A stretch of 64,000 nt of DNA from Curtobacterium luteum (GTDB lineage Bacteria > Actinomycetota > Actinomycetes > Actinomycetales > Microbacteriaceae), in the NCBI RefSeq assembly GCF_014646995.1, contig NZ_BMOI01000003.1, forward strand, positions 134,963 through 198,962, given 5' to 3'. This document shows positions 24,523 through 34,654 of this stretch, piece by piece. The notes under the pieces are model-generated. The model worked only from the letters and a program-made list of their open reading frames with translations. It was not told where the DNA came from and ran no database searches. Made by a program: the position numbers and the translations under genes. The first letter of the stretch is position 1; every line of letters starts with the position of its first letter.

Positions 24523-26211
24523 TCAGTCCTTCGCGTCGGCGTAGCTGTCGACGACCGCGACGCTGAGCGGGAACGTGACCGGGAAGTCGCGGAAGAGCAG
24601 CCGTCCGGCGTCGACCGCTGCCGACCGGACCTGCCCGGCGACTCACTCGGCGTGCTGCTCGGGCGCGTGCACCACGAGCTCGTCGTGCACGAAGAACACC
24701 AGGTGCGGCCCGGCGGTGACCGGCCCCGGGAACCGCGCGGCGATGCGGGTCCGCAGTGCCCCCATCCACGCGAGCGCCCACTCGGCGGCCGTGCCCTGCA
24801 CCACGAAGTTCCGGGTGAAGCGCCCCCAGCTGCGGGCTCGCGACTCCACCGCCCGCTGCATCGCGGGGGTGCCCTCGACCGAGTACGCGTGGTTGCGCGC
24901 CTCGAACCAGGAAGCATCGGGGACGGGTGACGTCCGCCCGAGGAGCGTCGTCACGGGCTCCCCGCGCTCCCCCGCGCGGGCGGCACGCTCGACGAGGGCC
25001 AGCGCCTGCGGGAAGGCCCGGGCGAGCCGGGGCACGAGCCGACCGCCCTCGCCCTGGGTCGCGCCGTACATCGCGCCGAGCATCGCCCCCTTCGCCTGCT
25101 GCCGGGTCTCGACCGCGCCCGAGGCCACCACGCCGTCGTAGAGGTCTCGCCCGTCGCCCGCCGCGGCCATCGCGCGGTCCCCCGCCATCGCGGCGAGCAC
25201 GCGCGGTTCGAGCTGCGCGGCGTCGGCGACCACGAGCTTCCAGCCCGGGTCGGCCACCACGGCGCTCCGGATGCCCTTCGGGAGCTGCATCGCTCCCCCG
25301 CCGTCCGCGGCCCAGCGACCGGTCACGACCCCGCCGACGACGTACTTCGGGTGGAACCGCCCGTCGCGCACCCAGTCGTCGAGCCAGGTCCACCCGTTCG
25401 CGGTGAGGAGGCGGGCGAGCCGCTTGTACTCCAGGAGCGGCTCGATGACGGGGTGGTCGAGTTCGCGGAGCTCCCACTTCCGGGTGCTCGTCACGGTCAG
25501 CCCCGCCCGGCGCAGTGCCCGCAGGACGTCGGCCGGCGAGTCCGGGTTGAGCGCGGGGTCGTCGAGGCGCTCGCGGATGACCGCGGCGATCTCCTCGAGC
25601 CGACGCGGACGGACGCCGTACGGCACCCGCGGCCCGAGCTCCTGTTCGAGGAGCCGCTCGTGCACGTCCACCCGCCACGGCAGGCCGGCGTGCAGCATCT
25701 CCGCCGCGACGAGCGCGCCGGCCGACTCCGCGGTCAGGAGCAGCCGCAGGGCACCGGGCGCCGAGGATGCGGCGACCGCGGCCGTCTGCGCCCGGAACTC
25801 GGCGACCGGGTCCAGCGGGTCGTCCGGCACCGGCGCGGCGAACAGCGCGTCGTCGAAGAGCGGGGCGTGCGTCGGCTGGGCGGCGCGCGCCTCCAGGACG
25901 GGTGGCGCGTCGAGCGCGTCGAGGGGTGCCGCCTGCAGCGCGGTCCCGCGGGCCGCGAGCGCTCCCCGCAGGACGCGGCGCCCGAGCCGCAGGTCGACGC
26001 ACCGTGCGACGCGGCCGCCGGCCGCCAGGACGGCCGGGTACCAGCGCGCCGTGTCGTCCCACACCCAGCGCACGCCCGGTCCGTCGTGTGCTGCGACGAA
26101 GGCCGGGAGGCTCGACTCGGCGAAGCGCTCCGGCGCGCCGTCGGCGGTCCCCGCGTCCGTCAGCGGCGTCGCGGAGACGCTGCCGTCGACGCGGCTGAGG
26201 ACGTGGTGCAC
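24523..26211 (-). pseudogene. Bifunctional 3'-5' exonuclease/DNA polymerase with in-frame TGA
   Basis: The gene matches the actinobacterial Pol I-like family of about 560 residues: a small exonuclease-like N-terminal half and a polymerase half with DAAQLEPRVLAAMAG (motif A), RQQAKGAMLGAMYGATQGEGG (motif B region) and FFVHDELVV (motif C). A TGA at 24643-24645 stops translation after residue 522, right after motif C. The same frame continues past it with the family's usual ending (AGRLLFRDFPVTFPLSVAVV, SYADA) to a stop at 24523. About 39 C-terminal residues of the palm would be lost. A CGA to TGA change would explain it. Start is GTG 26211 with CATGAT 6 nt upstream. Possibly still partly active, or an error in the sequence. 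Confidence 0.85.
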
Positions 26212-26250
26212 GGGACGATCATGCCGTGCACCGCCGTCCGTCGGTCGCGG

Positions 26251-26463
26251 TCACTCCCCCGGGCGGACCGCAGCGGTGTCCGCGACGTCGATGCGGACGT
26301 CACCGTCGGGTGCCTCGGAGACCTCGACGCGGGGGTCCGCGTCGTGTGCGTTGGACCCGGACATGCGGCGGAGGGTGTCCTGTCGGCGCTCCTCGAACGT
26401 CATGTCGACGCCGTCGTCGAGGTGGTCGCGGTCGGGGTGCCGGTGGTCGTCGTGCTCGGTCAT
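26251..26463 (-). CDS. Small hypothetical protein
   Basis: A 70-residue protein with an Asp/His-rich start ([18 protein letters not shown]) and a short helix [20 protein letters not shown] lies 7 nt before ATG 26463, supporting a leaderless gene. It sits divergently beside the 77-residue gene at 26547. The His and Asp residues could bind metal, but nothing else supports that. Confidence 0.55.
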   Translation of the reverse strand: MTEHDDHRHPDRDHLDDGVDMTFEERRQDTLRRMSGSNAHDADPRVEVSEAPDGDVRIDVADTAAVRPGE

Positions 26464-26546
26464 GGACCCGACCGTACGCGCGGCCCATGAACCTGACGAA
26501 GCTTCGACGATTCTGCGCTATCCGGACAACCCGCGATGATGGAGCG

Positions 26547-26780
26547 GTGCACCAGACGATCGACGACCACGAGGCGTGGCTGGAGGTCCCCGCTGACGCG
26601 GTCCCCGTGAACGCCACCGTCCGCTACGAGGACCGCGGCGAGCGCCACGTCGGCACCGTGGTCGACGAGCTCACGACCCCGGGAGCGACCGCGCTCGTGG
26701 TGCTCGACGAGGACGGCGCGCCGCGGGTCGTCCCGACAGAGGCCCGACTCGAGGTCCGGGTCAACACAGGGGGACGTTGA
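26547..26780 (+). CDS. Small conserved-looking protein
   Basis: A 77-residue protein, [14 protein letters not shown] and onward, that looks like a small beta-barrel ([35 protein letters not shown]). GTG 26547 is chosen because GATGAT lies exactly 6 nt upstream. Its last 20 nt overlap the end of the convergent serine dehydratase gene. No family recognised. Confidence 0.58.
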   Translation: MHQTIDDHEAWLEVPADAVPVNATVRYEDRGERHVGTVVDELTTPGATALVVLDEDGAPRVVPTEARLEVRVNTGGR

Positions 26781-28197
26781 CCGCCAGGCCGCCCATCGCG
26801 GTCTCCTTGTACTTCGTCGACATGTCGGCGCCCGTCTGCCGCATGGTCTCGACGACCTGGTCGAGCGACACGTGGTGGACGCCGTCGCCACGGAGGGCCA
26901 TCCGTGCCGCGTTGATCGCCTTGTTCGCCGCGATCGCGTTCCGCTCGATGCACGGGATCTGCACGAGGCCGCCGATCGGGTCGCAGGTGAGACCGAGGTT
27001 GTGCTCCATGGCGATCTCGGCCGCGTTCTCGACCTGCTCCGGGGTGCCGCCGAGGACCTCCGCGAGCCCGGCCGCGGCCATCGAGGCCGCCGACCCGACC
27101 TCGCCCTGGCAGCCGACCTCGGCCCCGGAGATCGACGCCCGCTCCTTGTAGATCGAGCCGACCGCGCCGGCGGTCAGCAGGAACCGCACCACGGCGTCGT
27201 CCCGACGGTCCGCCGTGACCTCGGGGACGTAGGTGAGCGCGTAGGACAGGACGGCGGGGATGATCCCCGCGGCGCCGTTCGTCGGGGCGGTGACGACCCG
27301 GCCCCCGGTCGCGTTCTCCTCGTTCACCGCCATCGCGACGAGGTTGACCCACTCCATCGCGAACAGCGGGTCGTGGTCGGGATCGTCCCGGACGAGCTGC
27401 TCGTACCAGGTCGCCGCGCGGCGCCGGACGTCGAGACCACCGGGGAGCGTGCCGGTCCGCCGGACGGACCGCTCGACGCACTGCTCCATCACGGCGTGGA
27501 TACCGAGGAGCCGCTCGCGGACGGCTGCCTCCGAGGTGTCGAGGGCGACCTCGTTCGCGAGTGCGATCCCGCTCACCGGCAGCCCGGAGCGTGCGCACTC
27601 GGCGAGCAGCTCGGCGCCGCTGGAGAACAGGTGCGGCACGTGGTCGCCGACGGGGATCGCCGCGCCCGCCACCTCGGCGCCGCCGACCTCGCCGCTCGCG
27701 GTCTCGGGGACTCGGTCGGTGTCGCCGTCGCCGTCGCCGTCGCCGTCGCGCGTGATGAACCCGCCACCGATCGAGTAGTACGTCTCGTCGGCGAGCACGA
27801 CCCCGTCGGCGTCGGTCGCCCGCAGCCGCATGCCGTTCGGGTGCCGCGGGAGCATCGTCAACGGGTGGAGCACGATGTCCGCGAGCCGGAACGGCACACT
27901 CGTGCCGTTCGCGAGGCGGAGCGTGCCCGTTCGTTCGAGCTCCGCAAGGTCGAGCGCCATCCGGTCCGGGTCGACCGTCTCGGGGTCGGCCCCGGCCAGC
28001 CCGGCGGCGACGGCCCCGAGGGTCCCGTGCCCGTGCCCGGTCGAGGCGAGGGAGCCGTAGAGGTCCACGCGGACCGCGGCGACGCCGGCGTCGGGCAGCC
28101 CGGCGGTGAAGGCGGCCCCGGCGCGCATCGGCCCCACGGTGTGGGAGCTCGACGGGCCGACACCGATGCTGAACAGATCGAAGACGGAGACCGGCAC
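26761..28197 (-). CDS. sdaA: L-serine ammonia-lyase (iron-sulfur type)
   Basis: A 478-residue single-chain serine dehydratase that turns L-serine into pyruvate and ammonia with a 4Fe-4S cluster. The N-terminal beta domain opens [20 protein letters not shown]; the alpha domain has [26 protein letters not shown] and [15 protein letters not shown], which carry cluster cysteines, and the C-terminal Cys478 that can cap the site. GTG 28197 has TAGTGT 6 nt upstream. A Gly-Asp run (DGDGDGDGD) at about residue 150 comes from a GTCGCC microsatellite and looks like a loop expansion. Confidence 0.95.
   Translation of the reverse strand: MPVSVFDLFSIGVGPSSSHTVGPMRAGAAFTAGLPDAGVAAVRVDLYGSLASTGHGHGTLGAVAAGLAGADPETVDPDRMALDLAELERTGTLRLANGTSVPFRLADIVLHPLTMLPRHPNGMRLRATDADGVVLADETYYSIGGGFITRDGDGDGDGDTDRVPETASGEVGGAEVAGAAIPVGDHVPHLFSSGAELLAECARSGLPVSGIALANEVALDTSEAAVRERLLGIHAVMEQCVERSVRRTGTLPGGLDVRRRAATWYEQLVRDDPDHDPLFAMEWVNLVAMAVNEENATGGRVVTAPTNGAAGIIPAVLSYALTYVPEVTADRRDDAVVRFLLTAGAVGSIYKERASISGAEVGCQGEVGSAASMAAAGLAEVLGGTPEQVENAAEIAMEHNLGLTCDPIGGLVQIPCIERNAIAANKAINAARMALRGDGVHHVSLDQVVETMRQTGADMSTKYKETAMGGLAVNVPLC
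27721..27750. repeat. GTCGCC microsatellite inside sdaA
   Basis: Four perfect copies of GTCGCC plus a diverged fifth, in frame, coding for an Asp-Gly stretch. Gains or losses of units would keep the reading frame. Confidence 0.8.
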
Positions 28198-28274
28198 GCC
28201 GCCACACTAGCCCGTCCGGACGGACGGACGACCGGTCCCGCGCGGCCGCGGGGGTCGGAGCCGGCCCCGGACGG

Positions 28275-29213
28275 CTACGGGACGAGGACGATCTTGCCGC
28301 GGGTGTGCCGCTGCTCGAGCTCGGCGTAGGCGTCCTGCACCCGGTCGAGCGGGTACGTCCCGGCGATCGGGACCTCGATCGCCCCGTCGGCGACCTGCAG
28401 CGCGAGTGCGCCGAGGATCTCCGGGTCCGCGGTGTCCGCACTGCCCGAAGCCTTCGCCCCGAGCTCCGCCGCGACCTCGAACGCGATGATCGTCTCGATG
28501 CGGTCCACCGGGACGCCGAGCGCGACACCGAGGTGCACGTACTCGGGGCCGTACGTGTCGATGAGCGCGTCGACACCGTTCGTCGCCAGCTCCTCGATCC
28601 GCTCCTGCAGACCGTCGCCGTACGACACGGGCCGGGCGCCCTTCGACCGGAGCCAGTCGTGGTTCGCCTCGGAGGCGATCGCGATGACGTCGATCCCCTC
28701 GTTCGTGAGCAGCTGCGTCACGAAGCCGCCGACGCCGCCGGCGGCCCCGGACACGACGACCGTCTCCCCCGGCCGCGGGTCCACGGCACGCACGGCCGCT
28801 GCCGCGGTCGTCGCGATGACGTCGAGCCCGCCGGCGACCTCCCACGAGAGCAGGTGCGGCTTCTGCACGACCTGGCCCGCCGGCACCGACACGTACTCGG
28901 CCTGGCTCGACCGCTCCCACGACCAGCCGAGGACCTCCTCGCCCTCGTCGACGCCGTCCACGCCCGCACCGACCGCCACGACGATGCCCGCGAAGTCGGT
29001 GCCCTGCCCCGAGGGCAGCTTCGACGGGTCCTCGCCGTCGAAGAGGCCTTGGCGGATCGCCGTCTCCCCCGGGTTGATGCCGGCGGCGCGCACCCGGACG
29101 AGCACCCTGCCCGCCTCGACCGGAGGGACCGGGACCTGCTCGACGTGCAGCACGGAGCGGTCACCCCACTCGGAGAACCGGACGGCGCGCATGGTGTCGG
29201 GGATCTCTGCCAT
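28275..29213 (-). CDS. Zinc-independent quinone oxidoreductase-like MDR protein
   Basis: A 312-residue medium-chain dehydrogenase/reductase. AGINPGETAIRQG and the QGTDFAGIVVAVGAGV segment are typical of NADPH:quinone reductases; the cofactor site is VVVSGAAGGVGGFVTQLL. Catalytic-zinc ligands are absent. ATG 29213 has TAGCGT 7 nt upstream. It is divergent from the shikimate-dehydrogenase-like gene with 76 nt between. Substrate unknown, likely small quinones or enones. Confidence 0.88.
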   Translation of the reverse strand: MAEIPDTMRAVRFSEWGDRSVLHVEQVPVPPVEAGRVLVRVRAAGINPGETAIRQGLFDGEDPSKLPSGQGTDFAGIVVAVGAGVDGVDEGEEVLGWSWERSSQAEYVSVPAGQVVQKPHLLSWEVAGGLDVIATTAAAAVRAVDPRPGETVVVSGAAGGVGGFVTQLLTNEGIDVIAIASEANHDWLRSKGARPVSYGDGLQERIEELATNGVDALIDTYGPEYVHLGVALGVPVDRIETIIAFEVAAELGAKASGSADTADPEILGALALQVADGAIEVPIAGTYPLDRVQDAYAELEQRHTRGKIVLVP

Positions 29214-29289
29214 GCCGACAACGCTACGCCCCGCCCGTCGACACCGGCCATGGACCGCTCCATCGGCACCGGCGTGCGAGACTGACGCC

Positions 29290-30108
29290 ATGCCCATCCT
29301 CAACAAGGACATGCAGGTCTGCATGTCGCTGGCGGCCCGACCGAGCAACATCGGCACCCGGTTCCACAACTTCCTGTACGACGAACTCGGGCTGAACTTC
29401 CTCTACAAGGCGTTCACGACGACCGACCTGCCCGGTGCCGTCGCGGGCATCCGGGCGCTCGGCATCCGCGGCTGCTCGGTGTCGATGCCCTTCAAGGAGG
29501 CGATCATCCCGCTCGTCGACGTCATCGAGGAGTCGGCGGCGGCGATCCAGTCCGTGAACACGGTCGTGAACGACGACGGGGTCCTCACCGCGTCGAACAC
29601 CGACTACGAGGCCGTGGCGTCCCTGCTCGCGAGCCACGACGTGGACCGTGCCTCCCGGGTGCTGCTGCGCGGGTCCGGCGGCATGGCCAAGGCCGTGACG
29701 GCGGCGTTCCGCGGCGCCGGGTTCGAGCACCTGACCGTCGTCGCACGGAACGACGACACCGGCCCGGCCCTCGCGGCGCAGTACGGCTACGAACGGGTCG
29801 CGGACGAGCGCGATGCCGGTGCGGCCGACGTCCTCGTGAACGTCACCCCGCTCGGGATGCGGGGCGACGACGAGGACACGCTCGCGTTCGTGGACGATCG
29901 CATCGCCGCGGCGCACACCGTCTTCGACGTGGTCGCGTTCCCGTCGGAGACGCCGCTCGTGCGCGCCGGTCGAGCCGCCGACAAGCACGTCATCACGGGC
30001 GCTGAGGTCATCGCCCTCCAGGTGGCCCGCCAGTTCGAGCGGTACACGGGCGTCGCACTGACGGACGACCAGGTGCGTCGCGCGAGCGAGTTCAGCCGCG
30101 CCGAGTAG
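29290..30108 (+). CDS. Shikimate dehydrogenase-like protein (HI0607/SDH-L type)
   Basis: A 272-residue protein that follows the SDH-L subgroup closely: KDMQVCMSLAARPSNIGTRFHNFLYDELGL at the start (in pieces NKDMQVCMSL and RPSNIGTRFHNFLYDELG), catalytic Lys in MPFKEA, TDYEAV with the paired Asp, and a nucleotide fold LLRGSGGMAKAV. SDH-L members have weak shikimate activity, so a role other than aromatic synthesis is likely. No aro genes are near. It ends at a palindromic terminator. Confidence 0.85.
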   Translation: MPILNKDMQVCMSLAARPSNIGTRFHNFLYDELGLNFLYKAFTTTDLPGAVAGIRALGIRGCSVSMPFKEAIIPLVDVIEESAAAIQSVNTVVNDDGVLTASNTDYEAVASLLASHDVDRASRVLLRGSGGMAKAVTAAFRGAGFEHLTVVARNDDTGPALAAQYGYERVADERDAGAADVLVNVTPLGMRGDDEDTLAFVDDRIAAAHTVFDVVAFPSETPLVRAGRAADKHVITGAEVIALQVARQFERYTGVALTDDQVRRASEFSRAE

Positions 30109-30124
30109 CGGCGGTCCAGCGCGT

Positions 30125-30168
30125 CGGCCTGGAGGCCCGTGGCGGCGCCGCCACGGGCCTCCAGGCCG
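30125..30168. terminator. Palindrome T1, bidirectional terminator (GGAGGC family)
   Basis: A perfect 44-bp palindrome, CGGCCTGGAGGCCCGTGGCG and complement, between convergent genes ending at 30108 and 30173. No T tract follows. It shares its stem core with five other intergenic palindromes in the window and is nearly identical in its upper part to the one at 52035. Confidence 0.8.
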
Positions 30169-30172
30169 TCCT

Positions 30173-30616
30173 TCAGTCGCGCCCGGCGCGACCCGCTGCG
30201 ACCCAGCCGAGCCGCCGCAGCGTCTCGCAGTTCCGCACCCAGATCGCCGGCTGCATCAGGACGTCGGGGACGTGCGACCCGGGCCCCGCGATCGCGTTCT
30301 CGACGATCGTGACCTTGCAGCCCCGCCGGTGCTCCTCGACCGTCAACTCGACGCGGGCCTCGCCCATCGGCCAGCCCTCCGGCCGGATCGTCATCGCGCG
30401 GGGCGGGTCCCAGACCTCCACGGTCGTCGTGTCGTCGATCACGATCGGCCAGACGCCGAAGGAGTGGTGGATCCGGCTGCCGACCGCCGGCCATCCCGGG
30501 TCCTCGCCGCGCATCCGTGATGCGCCGACCACCCAGGTCGTGTAGAGCCAGCCGTCGCGGAACACGTCGAAGACGTCCTCCGGGCGGCAGTGCAGGATGC
30601 GGACGTTCTTCGCCAT
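30173..30616 (-). CDS. SRPBCC family protein
   Basis: A 147-residue protein of the START/polyketide-cyclase fold: RILHCRPEDVFDVFRDGWLYTTWVVGAS is the usual opening and a long C-terminal helix closes the hydrophobic pocket. It starts 3 nt after the stop of the oxidoreductase gene, with GGAGG at good spacing, so the two form an operon. Such pairs often act on lipids or isoprenoids, but the ligand is unknown. Confidence 0.85.
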   Translation of the reverse strand: MAKNVRILHCRPEDVFDVFRDGWLYTTWVVGASRMRGEDPGWPAVGSRIHHSFGVWPIVIDDTTTVEVWDPPRAMTIRPEGWPMGEARVELTVEEHRRGCKVTIVENAIAGPGSHVPDVLMQPAIWVRNCETLRRLGWVAAGRAGRD

Positions 30617-30619
30617 GGA

Positions 30620-32065
30620 TCAGTCCTCCGGTGCGAGATCGACGTCGGCGGGCAGGCCGAACGTGTGGCGCAGGGCGCTCTTGGCCGCGTGCCAGCCGGC
30701 CATGCCGTGCACTCCGGGGCCGGGCGCCGCGCTCTGCGACGCCAGGTACATGCCGCCGCCCATCCGCCACGGGTCCGACGACAGGACCGGGCGCTTGACG
30801 AGCTGCCAGAAGCTCGCGGCCCCCGCGGCGATGTCGCCGCGCTCGAAGTTCGGGTTGTACTCGGCCATCTGGACCGCCGTGCGGCTGGACGAGTGCAGGA
30901 CGACGTCGCGGAACCCCGGAGCGAACCGTTCGATCTGCCGGGTGACCGCCTCGGTCTGGTCGACGTCGGACCCGGCGGGGACGTGCGCGTACGCCCAGAA
31001 GACGTGCTTCCCGGCCGGTGCCCGGGTCGGGTCCACCACCGTGGGCTCGGAACCGAGGACGTACGGCCGCTCGGCGTGCTGACCGCGAGCCACCGCTCCC
31101 TCGGCCTCGGCGATCTCGGCGCGCGTCCCGCCGATGTGCACCGTCCCGGCCTTCCGGAGCTGCTCGTTCTCCCACGGGATCGGCCCGGACAGCGCGAAGT
31201 CGACCTTCGCGGCCGCGTTGCCGAAGCGGAAGCGGCGGAGCGCCCCGCGCCGCGGTGTCGGGATCTGCGTGCCGGCGATCCGGAGCATCCCGGGCACGCT
31301 CGTGTCGAACAGCACCGCCTTCGCCGGCGTCAGGTCGCCGAGGCTCGTGACGTCGCGCCCGGTCTCGATCGTGCCCCCGTGCGCGAGGAGGTCCGCGGCG
31401 AGCGCGTCGACGATCGCCTGGCTGCCGCCGATCGGCACCGGCCACCCGCGGGCGTGGGCGTACGACCCGAGCGACAGCGCCGCCGCGGCGGTCGACAACG
31501 ACGGCACGTGCTGGATGGAGTGGGCCGCGACGCCGGTCACCATGGCCGGTGCCACGTCCTCCCGGAAGCGGGCGTTCCACGCGCGGGTGCCCTGCTCGAG
31601 CGCACGGAGACCGAAGCGGGCGACCGTCAGCGGGTGCCGCGGCACGTGCAGGAGCGCGTCGGTCGCGAAGTCGGCCACCTGGTCGGCGTTCCGCGAGAGC
31701 GGCGCCATGAGGTGGTGGAACGCCGGGCCGTCGGCTCCGAGCGAGGCAGCCGTCTCCGCGAGGTCGCGGTGGGCGATGCCCGCGCGGCCGCCGTCGAGCG
31801 GGTGCCCGTACTGCACCTCCGGGAGGCGCAGCTCGATGCGGTCCTCGAGCCGGAACGCCCGGAAGAACTCCGACTGCAGCGCCATCGGGTGCACGGCGGA
31901 GCAGACGTCGTGCCGGAAGCCGGGCAGGGTGAGCTCGGCGGTGCGGGCTCCCCCGCCGATCGTGTCGTTCCGCTCGACGACCTCGACGCGGAGCCCGGCA
32001 CGTGCCAGGGTCACCGCTGCCGCGAGTCCGTTCGGTCCGGCTCCGACCACCACCGCATCCACCAT
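30620..32065 (-). CDS. Phytoene desaturase-like FAD oxidoreductase
   Basis: A 481-residue flavoprotein. The dinucleotide fold is [22 protein letters not shown] at residues 3-24; [13 protein letters not shown] is the desaturase/NAD(P)-FAD second motif; [17 protein letters not shown] is the C-terminal FAD site. The family includes carotenoid desaturases and PYROXD2-type proteins; lack of other carotenoid genes nearby argues for the latter. ATG 32065 has TAGGCT 7 nt upstream. Leads an operon with the SRPBCC gene. Confidence 0.88.
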   Translation of the reverse strand: MVDAVVVGAGPNGLAAAVTLARAGLRVEVVERNDTIGGGARTAELTLPGFRHDVCSAVHPMALQSEFFRAFRLEDRIELRLPEVQYGHPLDGGRAGIAHRDLAETAASLGADGPAFHHLMAPLSRNADQVADFATDALLHVPRHPLTVARFGLRALEQGTRAWNARFREDVAPAMVTGVAAHSIQHVPSLSTAAAALSLGSYAHARGWPVPIGGSQAIVDALAADLLAHGGTIETGRDVTSLGDLTPAKAVLFDTSVPGMLRIAGTQIPTPRRGALRRFRFGNAAAKVDFALSGPIPWENEQLRKAGTVHIGGTRAEIAEAEGAVARGQHAERPYVLGSEPTVVDPTRAPAGKHVFWAYAHVPAGSDVDQTEAVTRQIERFAPGFRDVVLHSSSRTAVQMAEYNPNFERGDIAAGAASFWQLVKRPVLSSDPWRMGGGMYLASQSAAPGPGVHGMAGWHAAKSALRHTFGLPADVDLAPED

Positions 32066-32155
32066 GGGTCCGAGCCTAGGGACCGCGAGGTGCGGAGGGG
32101 TTCAGGGCTGGTCGTCAGGCGTGGATGCCGGGCGGGCCGTGGTGTCGCGCCCCGC

Positions 32156-33207
<1,052 letters not shown>

Positions 33208-33279
33208 CACCACGCTCGGCGCTCGGCGCTCGGCGCTCGGCGCTCGGCGGTCGGCGGTCGGCGCTCGGCGCTGCACGCC
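33208..33279. repeat. Short GCTCGGC tandem repeat
   Basis: About eight degenerate copies of CGCTCGG or CGGTCGG precede REP-like copy C. Copy B is preceded by a similar but CGCGC-type run, so a low-complexity run on this side may be part of how these elements insert or decay. Confidence 0.6.
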
Positions 33280-33339
33280 GCACAACCAAAGGCACCCGGA
33301 ACCGCGGAGAACCGCGGTTCGCTGTGACTTCGGTTGTGC
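33280..33339. repeat. REP-like inverted repeat, copy C
   Basis: Arms GCACAACCAAAGGCACCCGG and, on the right, CTGTGACTTCGGTTGTGC, imperfectly paired, with an inner CCGCGG pair. The right flank AGACGCGAAGCGCACCACGG matches copies A and B. It lies between a DUF4190 gene and a GNAT gene (convergent). Confidence 0.8.
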
Positions 33340-33397
33340 AGACGCGAAGCGCACCACGGCACTGCGGCGCCGCGGCACCGCCGCGCGCCCGCGCGCG

Positions 33398-33925
33398 TCA
33401 GAGCACGAGCCCGTACACCGCCACGTCGACCCGCCGCGGCCCGAGGGGCATCGCGCTCCGCAGGGTCCCCTCGTGCACGAAGCCGAGCCGCTCGGCGAGG
33501 CCGCGGCTCCGCGCGTTGTCGACCGCCGTCCGGATCTCGACCCGCGCACACCCGCGCGCCCGGGCGACCCCGATGAGCACGGTGGCCGCCCGTCGGACGA
33601 TCCCCCGTCCCTCCAGGCCGGCGTCGATCCACCAGCCGAGCGACGCCTGCCCGAGGTACGGGTCGAAGGCGAGCGACGCGGCCCCCACGACACGGTCGTC
33701 CGACCGGATGACGCACGGCAGCGAGCGGTCCATCGCGTACTGCCCGAGCAGGTGCTCGGTGTGCATGGCGATCGTCTCGACGCTCTGGTCCTGCCACGCC
33801 CACGGCTCCGCGGCCCGGAGCCGGTCGAGGTTGGCGACGACGAGGCCGTGCAGCGGCTCGACGGTGGTCAGGTCGCGCAGCGTCAGCGTGCACCCGTCCC
33901 CGAGGTCCCGTCCGAACGCCGCCAC
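33398..33925 (-). CDS. RimL-like GNAT acetyltransferase
   Basis: A 175-residue GNAT resembling RimL/RimJ ribosomal-protein N-acetyltransferases: LTLRDLTTVEPLHGLVVANL at the start, SLGWWIDAGLEGRGIVRRAATVLI as motif A, and ARSRGLAERLGFVHEGTLR near the end. GTG 33925 is favoured because TATCGT lies 7 nt upstream; GTG 33943 is an alternative. Divergent from a TetR gene. Substrate unproven. Confidence 0.85.
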   Translation of the reverse strand: MAAFGRDLGDGCTLTLRDLTTVEPLHGLVVANLDRLRAAEPWAWQDQSVETIAMHTEHLLGQYAMDRSLPCVIRSDDRVVGAASLAFDPYLGQASLGWWIDAGLEGRGIVRRAATVLIGVARARGCARVEIRTAVDNARSRGLAERLGFVHEGTLRSAMPLGPRRVDVAVYGLVL

Positions 33926-33982
33926 GGACCCGACGATATGCACGTCATCGCCGCGGCGTCCACGGGCGGTTACAGTCGAGGC

Positions 33983-34597
33983 ATGCCCGAGACCATGGGT
34001 CTGCGCGACCGGAAGCGCATCGAGACGCGACGACGCATCGCCGAGTCGGCCCGGTCGTTGGCGCTCGAGCACGAGATCGACCACACCACGATCGAGCAGA
34101 TCGCCGCGCGGGCGGACGTCTCGCCCCGCACGTTCTTCAACTACTTCGACTCGAAGGAGGACGCCGTCCTCGGGCACACCGAGCTCGACCTCTCCCCGGA
34201 GGCACTGGCCGCGCACCTCGAGACGGTCGACGGCGAACCGGCGGCGCAGGCGGTCGTCGACCTCGCGTTCCTGGTGTTCGGGGAGACCTTCGCGGACGAG
34301 GCCGAGCGGACGGCACGCAAGGAGCTCGTCGTGCGGTTCCCGCAGCTGATTCGTCGGCAGGTCAACCGGATGACCTCGGTGTCCGAGGCCATGGTCGGTG
34401 CGGTCCGCACCGTGCTGGAACGCGATCCGGCGTGGGGTCCGGAGGCCGCGACCCCGCAGGCTGCGGAGATGCTGCTCGGCATGTGCATGACGGCACTCCG
34501 CACCGCCGCACGCGACGCGGACACCGCCCCGGACGAGGTGCGGGGACGGATGGTCGCCCTGATCCGCGACACGGCGTCGCGGATCGCGACCGACTGA
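33983..34597 (+). CDS. TetR family regulator
   Basis: A 204-residue regulator with an N-terminal helix-turn-helix (IEQIAARADVSPRTFFNYFDSKEDAV at residues 39-64). TACAGT is 6 nt before ATG 33983. It is divergent from the RimL-like gene with 57 nt between, so that gene is a possible target. The ligand is unknown. Its stop codon overlaps terminator T2. Confidence 0.92.
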   Translation: MPETMGLRDRKRIETRRRIAESARSLALEHEIDHTTIEQIAARADVSPRTFFNYFDSKEDAVLGHTELDLSPEALAAHLETVDGEPAAQAVVDLAFLVFGETFADEAERTARKELVVRFPQLIRRQVNRMTSVSEAMVGAVRTVLERDPAWGPEAATPQAAEMLLGMCMTALRTAARDADTAPDEVRGRMVALIRDTASRIATD

Positions 34598-34643
34598 CGG
34601 ACTGGAGGCACGGTGCCAGCTGGCACCGTGCCTCCAGTCCGTC
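34596..34643. terminator. Palindrome T2, bidirectional terminator (GGAGGC family)
   Basis: A perfect 48-bp palindrome, arm GACGGACTGGAGGCACGGTG and onward, centred on CAGCTG. It begins in the TetR stop codon and ends 12 nt before the stop of the convergent osmolyte-binding protein gene. Its arm shares about 20 nt with palindrome T5. Confidence 0.82.
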
Positions 34644-34654
34644 TCCTGGTCGCG

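Noticed and set aside
24643-24645. TGA as selenocysteine or programmed readthrough
   Set aside because: No selenocysteine insertion hairpin or sel genes seen, and Sec has no role at this place in Pol I-type enzymes.
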